Shown: one piece after another, positions 34,272 through 45,506 of the stretch
How the letters are laid out: every line of letters begins with the position of its first letter
How positions within the stretch are numbered: the stretch's first letter is position 1
Source: Coccinella septempunctata
Taxonomy: Eukaryota; Arthropoda; Insecta; Coleoptera; Coccinellidae
Direction of reading: 5' to 3'
DNA length: 64,000 nucleotides
NCBI RefSeq assembly: GCF_907165205.1
Contig: NC_058192.1
Location: 1,488,001 to 1,552,000 of the forward strand
The notes under the pieces: generated by a model
The model's database searches: none
Told to the model about the DNA's origin: nothing
The model's input: only the letters and a program-made list of their open reading frames with translations
Program-made: the position numbers and the translations under genes

Positions 34272-37200
34272 CTGAAAAAAAAACAAGTTGAATTGGACCA
34301 CATCAAAAGTGGTTATAGTGCTATTGAAATAAGACCAGCCTATTATTTAGTATATTCAACTCACCAATATGAAACTATATCCAATCCACAACGAACTCCA
34401 TCCATAGGGACATTCCGGTAGTGAAAGAGATTGGCTGTGAACTGCTATCACATTAGCAGGTGCCTCACAAACTACACATCTAGAGATATAATCTCGGATT
34501 CTATCCTCTTCAACTGGCATCATCGGAATCGGAGCACTTGTAGATAACCAGTAAGATTTGTCGTTTCTGCTGGCATAGTTACAGACATTATTGAAGTCGC
34601 AGAAGAGGAATGGCATGGTTGAGAATTTCCTTATACAAGATCCAGCAATTCCCAAATCTTGACTGTGAGCTTTTTCGTTTCCTTCGATATAGAGCAGGGA
34701 ATAACCGTCCCATAATTTGACATGTCCCGCTTCGCAAGATGGTACTTCCACACTTTGGCTGTGTCTCACCAATAATGTTCCAGTCAAGTAGTCCGGTGTA
34801 ACCTCGCAAGGCGCGCCAGGCTCTCCCTTTGGACCGGGAAAACCTTGAGCACCAGCTAAACCAGCAACACCGTCGAATCCTCTGTCTCCCTTTTCTCCTT
34901 GGATACCGGCTATACCGATTCTTCCTTCGAATCCACGGTCTCCTTTCTCACCTCTCTCTCCCACTATTCCAATAGCTCCGTCAAAACCTGGTTCACCACG
35001 CTCACCTGGTTTTCCAGGAATACCCGGAGGACCGCGTTCTCCTTTTGGTCCAGGCGCGCCAGGTAAAGCAGCTTCTCCCTTTTGTCCCTTTGCTCCTGGT
35101 ACACCAGCCAGTCCTGGTACTCCAGGGAAACCGATATCTCCCTTCTCTCCTTGTGGTCCCATTGGTCCCTCAATACCAGCCACACCATCATAACCTCGAT
35201 CACCTTTCTCGCCGGCAGCGCCTGTTAGACCGATCAAACCTGTTTCACCTCGATCACCCTTCTGGCCAGGGGCCCCGATCAAACCTGGAGGACCACGGTC
35301 TCCCTTTTCTCCAATTCTTCCGGGTATTCCATTAAGTCCGTCTCTTCCTGGGGGTCCAAGTGGTCCAGGTTGTCCTGGTGCTCCTGTTAATCCTCTGTCT
35401 CCTTTAGGACCAGGAGGTCCAATTGGTCCTGGTAAACCGGCCAAACCTGGTTGTCCAATCAGACCTTGTAAACCTTTCTCTCCTTTTTCTCCTTGTAGAC
35501 CAATACGACCTTCTCTTCCATTTTTACCTGGAAGACCTGGTAAACCCTTTTCTCCCTTCACTGTTAAGCCAGGCACACCCGGAATACCAGGGAATCCAGC
35601 GTCTCCTATAACGAAATAGTAATTTATTACACGAATATTAACATATTGTTCGATAAAACAAACAAAGCATTCTTGGAAAATTTCAAAACTAAAATTCGCA
35701 CCATTATGTGGAAATCATGCATAAGTATGACCAGTTTTCTTACCCTTTCGACCTTGTTGTCCTGGGAAACCTACATCGCCTTTCAGTCCTGGGAAACCTG
35801 CATCACCTTTCTCACCTGGTCTCCCATCTAAACCAGGTAAACCAATATCACCTTTCTCTCCCATGTTTCCGAAAGGTCCTGGACGGCCTACTTCTCCTTT
35901 CTCTCCCTTTATCGATACTAGAGGACCAGGTGAACCACGATCTCCTAGTTCTCCTTTTTGTCCAGGGAAACCAACAGGTCCTATTGGTCCAGGATATCCT
36001 CTCTCTCCCTTAGGTCCATCGAATCCAGGCTGTCCTGGAAGGCATATATCGCCTTTTTCACCTGGCAATCCTTCAAGTCCAGGGAATCCTCTATCTCCCT
36101 TTGGTCCCTGTGGTCCATTCAAACCATCAATACCTGCAAAATATGATAAGATATCAACAACATGAACACATATACATAAATCGAGCATTATTCAACATAC
36201 CCGGTTCTCCGCGGTCACCAGGGAATCCACGTTCTCCTTTGACACCTGAATATCCAGCTACTCCTTGCTCTCCCTTGATTCCTTGTGGCCCTGGCAATCC
36301 ATCCAAGCCAGGAGGTCCCATATCTCCTTTCTCTCCATGACGTCCGGGAATGCTCTGTCCAGGAATGCCATCCAAACCTTTCGACCCAGGCAAACCAGGT
36401 TGACCGGCAAATCCAGGTGCTCCTCTCAGTCCAGGTACTCCAGGTTCTCCCTTTTGACCTTTCTGTGAGACTGGTCCTGGCTCTCCCTTTTGACCAGGAA
36501 AACCTGGTAATCCGGCATTTCCTTTGAACCCAGGTGGGCCCCTAGGACCTGGCAAACCTGGTTCACCAACTGGGCCGATATCACCCTTGTCACCTGGTCG
36601 TCCAGCCGCACCTGGCATACCGACTAATCCTTGAGGTCCCGGTAAACCTGGGAATCCTCGATCTCCCTTTTCTCCCATTGGTCCGGGTCTTCCATCCATA
36701 CCTGGAGCGCCAGGTGCACCTGGTCTTCCAGTCGATCCCTTGAAACCTGTAAGACATCGTGAAAATCATCAGAATATCTATGGATATTAATTTGATCATC
36801 ATAAAAAGAGAGAAACACTTACCTTTCGGACCTTCGATTCCTGTGATACCCCGCTCTCCTTTAACTCCTGGATATCCTGGGAGTCCTTGTCTACCTGGTA
36901 AACCACTTTGACCTGGCTCTCCTTTAAGTCCTTGCAGACCTGGCATACCTGGCAAACCAGACATTCCTGGTGGTCCTAATGGCCCGGGTTCTCCTTTATC
37001 CCCTTTAGGTCCAGATAATCCATCTAATCCTCTTATGCCTTGATCACCTTTCTCTCCCATTATTCCTTGCAGACCAGGGGCACCTGGTGCTCCAGTCTTT
37101 CCTGGTAAACCTTGCAATCCTTTCTCTCCTGGATATCCAGGTAGACCAGGTGGACCTTGTGGTCCGGCTACTGATATACCTTGTTCTCCTTTAGATCCTT

Positions 37201-40200
37201 TCATTCCTGGGAAACCAGGTGGACCTCTCAAACCATCTCTTCCCGGTTCTCCGGGGAATCCCATTTGACCGATATCACCTTTTTCACCCCGAGGTCCAGG
37301 CAATCCCCTATTTCCCACTGGACCTGGAGGTCCAGTGCTTCCAGGATAACCTACAGGTCCTGTTTCCCCTTTGTCTCCCTTATCACCACGTTCTCCATTT
37401 ATACCAGGTGTGCCAGGAAAACCGCGCTCTCCCGGAGGTCCTTGATTTCCTTTAAGTTGGGCAGTTATATTTTCGGGACATCTTCCGGGTTCTCCTTTGC
37501 TTCCAGGAAGCCCAGGTTCTCCTTTCATGCCGTCGTAACCTGGTTCTCCAGGAGATCCAGTTTCGCCCTTGATACTAAAACCTGGTTCTCCTCTTGGTCC
37601 AACAGGCCCATCACTTCCCGGACGTCCATCTCGTCCAGAATAACCTTTAGGACCCATATCTCCTTTTTGTCCTCTAGGTCCTGGTAATCCACGTTCTCCT
37701 TGCAGTCCAGGAGGTCCTGTTCTTCCTTGGGGTCCTGGAAAACCTGGTGGTCCTCTAGCTCCCTTATCTCCCTTATCGGCTTTGATCAAATTAAGTGGAA
37801 TCATTGCAGGTTTTCCTGGATTTCCAGGATTTCCGGGAGCACCTGGTAATCCGTCCTTTCCCTGAGAGATAAAAAGATTCGATTGAGAATAATTTTTTTT
37901 TGAATTAATCAATTAAACTGTTTTTGTGAAAATTTACTTACGGGGGCACCAGGAGGTCCCCTAACCCCTGGAGATCCGTCTAGACCAGGAGCTCCAGGAT
38001 AACCTACGGGTCCTGGTGGTCCTCTGGGTCCTATGTCACCATCGCGTCCATCATTTCCCCTATCTCCCTTACTTCCTGGCAATCCTGGCATACAATCGAT
38101 GCATCTTCCTCCAATATCTCCCTTCTCTCCAGGTAATCCCGGACTACCTGGTATGCCTGGTCGACCTGGGTAACCCTTCTCTCCTGGTGGCCCAGTTGGT
38201 CCGTCTTTTCCTGGTTTTCCATAGAGAGAATCTCCTGGCGCTCCTCTGGCGCCCGTGAAACCACGTTCTCCCTTTTGTCCTTTTTCACCATCTCTTCCAG
38301 GTTCTCCGGCGTCTCCTTTTGGTCCCTGAGTAATTGTAATTTTGAATAATTTCAATAATATTGAGTAAATTTAGAAACCTACTATAATTGATCGTCCACT
38401 CTCGCCAGGAAGCCCTTGAAGCCCCTGTGGTCCAGGTTCACCTGGGAATCCAATGCGTCCGTCTGTACCTGGAAAACCTGGCAGCCCTGTGTTACCCTTT
38501 TCTCCTTTGTCTCCTGGTGGTCCTTCCGGTCCTTGTCTACCAGTCAGACCGGGACCTCCTGTCGGACCAGGAGGGCCCATTGGTCCTGGTTCTCCGTTAA
38601 ATCCATCCAATCCCTTGGGTCCTATAGGTCCGGGATAACCCCTCGGTCCCATTGGTCCAGGCGGTCCAGGTCTTCCATTTCCTCCACCAGGTGGACCTGG
38701 TGGACCGGGAAGACCTTGGAATCCAGGTGCGCCCTCTCTTCCTGGTTCTCCTTTCAAGCCTTGACGACCTGGTAAACCTGACAATCCTTCCATTCCTCTA
38801 TCACCTTTTTGTCCTGGCGGACCTGGTGGGCCAGAGTAACCGTCCCGTCCCTAAATGAGAAAATATAACTTAAGAAAAACCTTTTAGGCGACTATTTATT
38901 ATCTACATAGGAGGCGTAAAATTTTTAAATTATATCCTAGTTAAATAGTCGATCCTAGCTGTATCTTACCACGAGTACGAAAAGTGTTAACTCACCCTAG
39001 GTCCTGATGGTCCTGGTAGACCCTTTTCTCCCTTCGCTCCTGCTTGACCTGGATATCCATAATCACCATCCATACCTCTTTCTCCTTTCTCACCGGGAGG
39101 TCCCATAGCACCTCTTTCACCAGGGGCACCAGGTTCTCCCTTTGGCCCAACTGTAGTTGTGCCATTTTTGGCCCACTTGGCTATACCAGAATCACCTTTG
39201 GGTCCCCTCAAACCAGGCTCACCCTTCTGTCCTTTTTGTCCTTCTGCACCTAAACCAGGCTGTCCTTTTTGACCTTTAGGTCCTGGTGGACCTCTGAAAC
39301 CCTACGAAGACTCCGCGTTTAAAAAATATCACTCAAGAATTTCATGAAAACCTTACCATTGGTCCTACATCACCGGGCATTCCAGGAGGACCTATTGGAC
39401 CAGCTGGTCCTGGTAAACCGGCAGGTCCAGTAACACCATCTCTACCAGGTTCTCCTTTCTGTCCTTTCAAATTGATTTCACAACGTGCAGGCTCTCCCTT
39501 ATTACCTTTAACTCCAGGCATTCCTGCGTAACCTCTTGGTCCGGGTTCTCCTGAATATCCTTTAGGACCCTCCGCTCCCTAGTGAAAATTACGTGAGATT
39601 ATAGGAAAATTGGAAGTTCTTCAAAAAACTTACGTCTGTTCCATTACAACCATCCAGACCGGGGATACCGGGTTGACCTGGTGGTCCTTGCATACCAGGT
39701 ATTCCGCTTATACCTGGGAATCCAGGCAATCCTTGTTTACCCCTATTACCCTTAGGTCCTCTAGGTCCCATTGGTCCAGAATCTCCTTTTTCTCCTTTGG
39801 GTCCCATGTTACCTTCTTCACCTGGGAAACCTCTCAGACCTTTTTCGCCAGGCGTACCAGGGGCTCCTTGGAAACCCTATGAGATGGGGATGGTTAAGAA
39901 ATAGTTTTAATAGCGGAATTTAAACTTACTCTATTTCCTTTTTCAGCGAAGCATTTAGGTATACACCTTTCACTACCATTACGTGGTCCCAGCGCACTTC
40001 CAGGGGCATCATAAATATCGTAGCTACTGGAGTATGGTCTTCGGTTAGCGTAAGGACTGCTGGCATAGGCGTTACGTGATGATTCGTCGGATCTTCCCCC
40101 ATAACTGTCCCGATCGTTATAGTTCCTATCTTGACTTCCCAAGCTTGATCCAGCACTTCCTTGTTCACCTGTTTGAGAGCCATAGCTACCAGATCCGTAA

Positions 40201-43200
40201 CCACCCGATTGTTCAGATCCGTATCCTCCAGATCCTGAGTATCCTCCAGTGTTACTATAGCTATAACCACGGGATTCATAGGTCGCTGAATTTCTTACAG
40301 ACTGATCGGATCCATAGCTTCCAGCAGGGCCGTTAGTTTGTCCAGAACCGTAACCGCCTGATCCATAGGCATTTTGTGAACCACCCGTCTGGCTATAACC
40401 AGTCGAACCATAGCTGGCCCCTGCTCTTCCGGCGCCGCCAGACGAGCTTGAACTGTATGTCCGAGAACCATAACCTCCTGCTCCCGATTGGCCAGATCCT
40501 CCAGATCCGTAGCTAGCTGTTCCTCCACTTGCCCTTCCCGCGTTCTCAGATCCGCTTTGGTTATATCCATATCCTCCTGAACCATATCTTGCTTCGTAGT
40601 CAGAGCGAGTGTATGGTGTCTGTGTTGATCCTTCCGCACTGCCTTGTGCAGAATCGTAGCCTGCGTTATATCCACCAGATCCGCCACTGTACGAAGTATC
40701 TGAGTAACCAGTTTGAATGTTGTTGTAGTCACCCTCTCCCTCGGAAACGCCACTTTGGTCTCCCCTCAGTGGTCCGTCTTCCCGATACCTATGAATAAAT
40801 AGGTCATCACCGAATATCATCAAGATTCTGTTTTCTCACCTGTTGTCAATTGATTCGATTGCATTCGCTCTGGGGTGGTAACGTCTGCCGTATTCGCTGT
40901 ATCGGTCTGTAGAGCCTTCTGGTGTTTCTGTAGTGTCCGAATCCCTTTCATAATAAGGTCTTACGTACCCCTGTCCATAAATATCACTCCTATTTGTAGA
41001 CCTGCTATTACTATTACTCAGGTATTGCTGAAAAATACGAATAAATTGAGGATATTTTGGATATCTACACTTTATTCCAAGTAATCAATTATTTTTAGTG
41101 AGCAAAATTATTTTTATTTAATTTAGGATAGTTCGACAGAAATTTTTTTCTAAAACCAATTAAGATGACAAAGAAGTAAGGAAGACTTTTGATGCGGATG
41201 TTGAAACTAAACTTCATCTGGAATTTGAATCGAGCAAAGTATATAGGTATGTACTTCATTATTCAGGCGTGTGAAATTTGTATTTTCTTCTATTAAAAAA
41301 TCAAACAATCAAATATCCATTGCAGAAATATCATAAAATTCATCGTCTCTCCCACCTGAATAGTGCTCAAGATTATAATTTGATTGCTCTTGAACTAGAA
41401 GCCGGTGCAATGACGTAAGAGTTAATATTACTTTCCACCTTTTAAGGTGAGCATGCAAATTACCAATTTCCTTTTTCGGTTGGGATATACTTTCGTAATT
41501 AAAGAGTTTTCTTCTTATTTATTCGCCCCAGCTCTGATATTTCAATCTGGTCAATAATAATTAATGAAATGAAGCCATATGGGAAGAGAGTACTTATATT
41601 CTTAAAATTTAAAAGTTTCCTTTTCAATGCTGTTCCCGATGAAGCATATGGGTGGTAAGACATTGAAAATGGGCTTTTTAAAACCTTTATAGTATTAGGG
41701 GAAGATGCGATAGTTTCCAATGATTGACTACGCTGAAACATTGGTTATACTTTGGTAGACTTTTCATCTTTATCTCTTCGCTAGTTCATTTTATGCGTAA
41801 CTAGGATTTGCGTAGGAGTGCTTTGCGATAATCAACAAAGCGAACTTCGTCAAAATGGAACAAAACGAAGATAAATTCAACGGGAGGTCACTCATAATCG
41901 AAATATGTTGCAGATAAAACGGGAATAGGGCCAGACGTTATGGTGGATCTACACATAAAAGGGAATAGTAGAACAGTGGGACATGTTGACAAAACTATCA
42001 ATGGGCAGCTGAGTCATTCATGCATGCGAAACAGGTAGTAAAAACGGAGTGTATACATTTCAAAGCTACTCACCGCATCACAGATGGTAATCCATATCCC
42101 TAATATCGTGGCCACGAACCTGGAAATAGAAAACGATGTTCCATTATGGGTTGATTTGTATAATAATGATATAATGATTTTAATGAACGATGCAGCGATT
42201 TTTACGAGAAGATTCATCATCATTCTAGTCGCTCTCCGAAATATTTCATCTCGCTCCAATTCAGAGACAAAATTTCAGGATTGCTTTTAGTATAGAAACT
42301 AAAATTTCCTGGATATCGTTTTAGTAACCCACGGAAACGCTGCTCGAAACTTTTTATACGAATTAAAAAGGAATTAAACTGAGATATAAATTTTCATGAT
42401 TCAATAACCAGCTGGTTGATATAGGAATTCCTATTAGGAATCAATGAGAGCTACGAAAATAAGTTTTTCTGGAAATCATTTTGGAAATTACCGCTAGCCT
42501 AGATCGATTTCGAAATTTTTGGATCAGTAGTGAGATATACCTTTATAATGACCGTGATTTTCAACGCCGAAAGAGTGATTTATAACCAATTATATATAAT
42601 CATGGCTGCATATTATGAGAAACACCACCCATTTCAAGTTCGGAGATTCTTCTCGAAATGCTGCTACGCGTGAAATAATTATGATATAAAAATTGCATGG
42701 CCTGGGGAACCGACATGTAAATCTGAACCGTTAATCTATTCTTTCACTTGCTTTTCGTGACTTTCTTCGGTGCAGTAGGAATGAATGAACCGGATCACTG
42801 AAACAACAAGTTTCTGAAATAAAATTTCTTAAAATAATCAACATTGACAGCAATACGCTTATCCACAGAGTGTTGTAAAAACAGGATAATAAGCGTATCG
42901 AAAAGAGCTTTGAAATCATGTGACAATCAACCTAAATTTCAGGGGTAAAGAGTAGTACATATACGATAATTTAGGAATTTCCTTCAATTCTTCTTCGAAT
43001 TTCTGCAATTCGTGTTGAACGAGAGCCGATCACTCGTATTCCCATTCCAGGAAGTGAAACACCTCCACGGTACCGAGGCTATAACAATAAGTTAAATCAC
43101 AATTCGATTCCCTGCGTTGGAATGGTTAACATTTTATCACCTCAGCAGTGGTGTCAAAAGCCTGTAAGAAGACACCGCCACAGTAAATTACTTGAACCTT

Positions 43201-45307
43201 AACCTACGAGATCTTATTTGCGAAGACTTAATAAAATCGAATCGGAAAAGGTGGAATAGTTCGCATGTGCCTATGCAGTGGCGTAGATAGACGGAAATAA
43301 TAGAGCCAATAATTTCAAATTTGATTTTTACGAAACGAGCAAATCTTTCCTTGGTTTCCAAGAGAAAACTTAACCCCCACGAAAAAAAAGCCTGGAATTG
43401 ATTGTTGGAAAATCATCTGAATTCTGTTGAAAGATATAAGTCAGCAATTTTCTTTCTCAATTCTTTCAAGTTTCGGTGAATAGCACAATTAATTTGAAAG
43501 CTCGAATGAGAACATGAATGATATCATCTTTGATTAAAGTGGATGATGCTTCTTCATTATTTCAAATAGATAATAGTAGCAATAGGTCAAAATAATTCCA
43601 AGCAATTTTTCTCTTATCCAAATTTTTTATGTATCTTGTGGTTCATCATGGAGGATATTGTGATGAACAAGAAATTTGATAAAGTCATTCGATAGTGTCG
43701 AATTTTCAATATGAATAGAGCCAATGAGAAATGAACCAAGTGGTGGATTGTATTTTAATGGAACCTCGACAAGGGTGAAATAACATAGTCGAGATCAATA
43801 AAAATAATTTATATCTCATAATTACCGCTCTGGTACCATAATTTCAAAACCCTTCTGGTCTTGGACTTGTCCCACAGGACATATTGATACCTCTTACGAT
43901 ACTCTTTTCATCAATACCTATGGAACCTATTTCATATAAGGGAAATTCGTTACCCTATATCGATCATATATCGAATTTTTTTTCTGAATCGAAAGAGTTC
44001 CTAATTCTCCGATATTAAATAAATATTCCCAAATTCTTTCAGTTTATTTTTTCTAGGAAAGTTCACCTTGCCTTTTGCATACATAATCACTTTCATTCAT
44101 AACTTCCAATTGTCTCGGTAGAGGGGGTAATCAAAACAAAAGGTCAATGTGCACCTCTTACTCTATTTGTTAATAGCATTTTCCAATTTCCCAAGTTCAT
44201 TGAATATTGTCTTGGGAAGTAGATGATGTTTTGGAATATTTGTCTGAAGAAAAGCAGTCAACATCAAATTGTAACCACAATTCGATTCAAGAAGAAAATT
44301 TGATGGGAAAATGGTGTTATATCACAAAAATAGTATATACATTTGGTGTCCAACTGTGCGCGGTATTCAATAATACACTTTTTTCCTAATATTCATAAAA
44401 ACTATTGAAGACTTAACTTTGCGATCTCTGCTGTTAGAAAAATGGAAAAAAAACCCCAATACTTATTAGATTTTCATTTCAATACTCTCGGAATTACTTA
44501 CTCATTTAGGTTTCAGAGCCCTTTTTCATTTTTGGGACATTTTCTGAGAAAAGAAATTGCCAGAATGGAAAACTTCTTTTCTAGTTGAGTGAAGAAATAT
44601 TCGACACTGTTTGAGTATTCGAATTATGTTATTCAGGTGGAAAATTCTCTAAGTGTATCACCAAATGCAGCTTGGTTTTCATTGGGTAAAAGTCCAAAAG
44701 TCTTACACGTTTTGCGCCACAATAATTCGTGAAAAAAAAATTATGCGAGGATAAAAAAGATTCCTTGGAAAACCGCATATTCAACTGGCAAAAACGTGTG
44801 ACTGAGTTCTAATAACTTCTTGAAGAGCGAATACTTAATTCTATTCCTGAATCTTCCCAAATATCACACTTTGAATCGCCAGAAACTAAATAACAATTTT
44901 AAAAAAATTGGTAGTATCAGAAAATACATTCGCGAAAAAAAAATCAAGAATATGAGATTTCCGCCTTAGTGCCTTTACTTTTTTCCGTTCCTTTTAACGA
45001 AAGACAAAACAGATCAATCTTTCGGTGCTGAAAAAATTAATGAAGAAAACCTCAAAAAAAAAGGGTGAAGCCTAAAAAATTTGTCAATCAAAAACCGACC
45101 TTAGTCCGTGGCTAGACATTTCTGCTCCCTCCCGAAAGGGAAGTGCACTACACACTAACAATGTTAAGTCACTCACGCGGTTAAGCGCGTACTGAAAGAA
45201 CTCAATCGCGAGATTTCAAGTGGACACAGAATCCCAACTTCAGGATCCAGCGCATGCTTAAGTAGATCCTCCACATTCGCCGAAAAAACTAACTTAGAAT
45301 CGACCAT
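34014..45307 (-). CDS. vkg: Collagen alpha-2(IV) chain, viking-like (whole gene)
   Basis: Encodes a basement-membrane collagen IV chain that forms triple-helical networks outside the cell. Proposed exons, 5' to 3': 45307-45177, 42119-42074, 41027-40840, 40788-39930, 39876-39634, 39578-39357, 39301-38996, 38850-38383, 38325-37942, 37861-36823, 36746-36201, 36133-35744, 35605-34365, 34271-34014. Every intron is GT-AG and all phases agree, giving 6,321 nt (about 2,106 residues). The last 12 exons are firm and the first two tentative. Domain order: signal peptide, Gly/Ser/Tyr-rich region (~122-395), Cys pair CIPKC, interrupted Gly-X-Y helix (~409-1,870), NC1 (~1,879-2,106). The NC1 is alpha-2-like (KLW in the first repeat, NDKSYWLST, PMMPVEED, TCHYF). 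Fly viking is 1,940 residues; most of the excess here is the Gly/Ser/Tyr region. A divergent signal-peptide exon lies 200 bp upstream. Confidence 0.9.
34365..35605 (-). CDS. vkg: vkg exon: end of triple helix plus first half of NC1
   Basis: About 270 residues of nearly uninterrupted Gly-X-Y (GDAGFPGIPG at the start to GEPGAPCEVTP) lead into the NC1 domain at DYLTGTLLVRHSQ (about 34,793). The first C4 repeat has all six cysteines (PSC, GSC, LFC, NVC and the RCVVC pair), followed by VHSQSLSLPECPYGW of the second repeat. The Met pair in PMMPVEED covers the site expected to take part in the sulfilimine cross-link. It starts within a split Gly codon and ends phase 0 at a GTGAGT donor. Confidence 0.95.
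35744..36133 (-). CDS. vkg: vkg exon: triple-helix segment
   Basis: 130 codons beginning GIDGLNGPQGPKG and ending GRKG, with split Gly codons at both ends (phase 1-1). One non-Gly interruption (PGPLVSIKGEKG) is visible; such breaks are normal in collagen IV and lend flexibility. Intron 35,606-35,743 follows and intron 36,134-36,200 precedes it. Confidence 0.93.
36201..36746 (-). CDS. vkg: vkg exon: triple-helix segment
   Basis: 182 codons from GFKGSTGRPGAPG to GDRGEPG, phase 1-1. Short interruptions include GPVSQKGQKG and GQSIPGRHGEKG. Bordered by the 67 bp intron 36,134-36,200 and the 76 bp intron 36,747-36,822. Confidence 0.93.
36823..37861 (-). CDS. vkg: vkg exon: longest helical segment
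   Basis: 346 codons plus one base, from GKDGLPGAPGNPG to GIEGPKG. Interruptions include AMIPLNLIKADKG near the start and RCPENITAQLKG, which has a single Cys of the kind used for interchain disulfides in collagen IV. An ERGDKG segment supplies an RGD tripeptide within the helix. It starts phase 0 after TCTCAG and ends within a split Gly codon at GTAAGT. Confidence 0.94.
37942..38325 (-). CDS. vkg: vkg exon: helix with a Cys pair
   Basis: 128 codons from GPKGDAGEPGRDG to GPPGAP. The interruption GGRCIDCMPG carries two cysteines; a Cys pair at a similar point is known in the insect and vertebrate alpha-2 chains. The DSLYGKPG break is also visible. Both boundaries are phase 0. Confidence 0.94.
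38383..38850 (-). CDS. vkg: vkg exon: helix segment
   Basis: 156 codons from GRDGYSGPPG to GESGRSII, both ends phase 0. Includes the PPGPPGGGNGRPGPPG break, which resembles the corresponding part of fly collagen IV. The donor is GTAGGT, slightly weaker than elsewhere in the gene. Confidence 0.93.
38996..39301 (-). CDS. vkg: vkg exon: helix segment
   Basis: 102 codons from GFRGPPGPKGQKG to GPSGPR, phase 0 at both ends. Has a long non-collagenous interruption, GIAKWAKNGTTTVG, with a possible N-glycosylation site (NGT). Confidence 0.93.
39357..39578 (-). CDS. vkg: vkg exon: helix segment
   Basis: 74 codons from GAEGPKGYSGEPG to GDVGPM, phase 0 at both ends. The ARCEINLKG interruption supplies one cysteine. 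Confidence 0.93.
39634..39876 (-). CDS. vkg: vkg exon: start of the triple helix
   Basis: 81 codons from GFQGAPGTPG to CNGTD, phase 0 at both ends. It joins the preceding EKGNR so that the first helical repeats read EKGNRGFQG, the typical transition at the end of the 7S region in fly collagen IV chains. Confidence 0.93.
39930..40788 (-). CDS. vkg: vkg exon: Gly/Ser/Tyr-rich N-terminal region and 7S cysteines
   Basis: 286 codons after the first base. Most of it is low-complexity, built from GGYGS, SGGYGSG and SYGS-like units with many Tyr, Gln and Asn, unlike the Gly-X-Y helix that follows. It opens with an RGD tripeptide (PLRGDQSG) and ends SSYDIYDAPGSALG, then ERCIPKCFAEKGNR. The cysteine pair and the EKGNR ending match the 7S segment of insect collagen IV, tying this exon to the gene. 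Splice sites are clean (ATTCATAG acceptor, GTAAGT donor). Confidence 0.92.
40840..41027 (-). CDS. vkg: vkg exon: N-terminal segment of mature chain
   Basis: Codes QYLSNSNSRSTNRSDIYG, then a Tyr/Arg/Ser-rich stretch to NAIESIDN, ending two bases into an Arg codon completed by the next exon. The acceptor is TTTTTCAG and the donor GTGAGA. If the upstream exon is right, signal-peptide cleavage would fall close to the Gln that opens this exon. Confidence 0.85.
42074..42119 (-). CDS. vkg: vkg proposed exon: signal-peptide core
   Basis: 46 bp with strong borders: acceptor CTATTTCCAG and donor GTGAGT. Its frame reads FVATILGIWITICDA, a hydrophobic signal core with a small residue before the cut. It ends phase 0, matching the next exon (QYLSN). 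It contains no ATG, so at least one more upstream exon is needed. Confidence 0.6.
42120..45176 (-). other. vkg: Large 5' intron of the collagen IV gene
   Basis: About 3 kb without coding sequence under the proposed model. First introns of collagen IV genes often hold enhancers, but no specific site is claimed here. Confidence 0.4.
45177..45307 (-). CDS. vkg: vkg proposed first coding exon
   Basis: Starts at ATG 45,305-45,307 (MVDSKLVFSANVEDLL) and runs 43 codons plus two bases to a GTGAGTGA donor. The two bases pair with the first base of the 42,119 exon to make Ala, so the phase fits. A 43-residue hydrophilic lead before a signal core is unusual. The exon may instead be 5' UTR spliced to an undetected start exon. 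Confidence 0.35.
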
Positions 45308-45506
45308 CAAGCTCTTAAATCGCACAGGGGTTACTTCAACCCTTACCAATCGCGAAAACCCAGAAAAAACACCAAGAAAACCCTCAGTTTCTGAAAAAAT
45401 CCCGTATTTGACTTAAGTCAGCGGAGCTTTGAGTAAGCTCGAAGATGCGATGGTGGGAGAAAGTTCATCTGTTTCTTCACGAATTTCAGCAAACCGCTAG
45501 TAGGCT
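45308..45506. promoter_or_regulatory. Putative bidirectional promoter of the collagen IV pair
   Basis: Only 199 bp separate the proposed minus-strand ATG (45,307) from the plus-strand ATG (45,507). Vertebrate COL4A1 and COL4A2 share a short bidirectional promoter, and fly Col4a1 and viking are also head to head. The segment is less AT-rich than the introns on either side. No TATA box was assigned. The transcription start sites must lie in or next to this interval and their UTRs may overlap it. Confidence 0.5.

Noticed and set aside
35045..38858. Many long plus-strand and alternate-frame ORFs rich in Leu, Pro or Arg across the collagen gene
   Set aside because: They are antisense or shifted readings of the Gly-X-Y repeat; the minus-strand frame has the splice sites, NC1 domain and phase continuity.
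42014..42259. 81-residue minus-strand ORF containing the signal core without splicing
   Set aside because: The strong CTATTTCCAG acceptor and GTGAGT donor inside it, with phase matching the next collagen exon, favour a spliced 46 bp exon over a single ORF.
42731..42919. Hydrophobic minus-strand ORF considered as the viking signal-peptide exon
   Set aside because: No donor in the right place or phase, and the core is long and Cys-rich, unlike a signal peptide.
45241..45264. Alternative minus-strand start MRWILKLGFCVHL as signal peptide
   Set aside because: Its frame reaches a stop after 17 codons with no usable donor in between.
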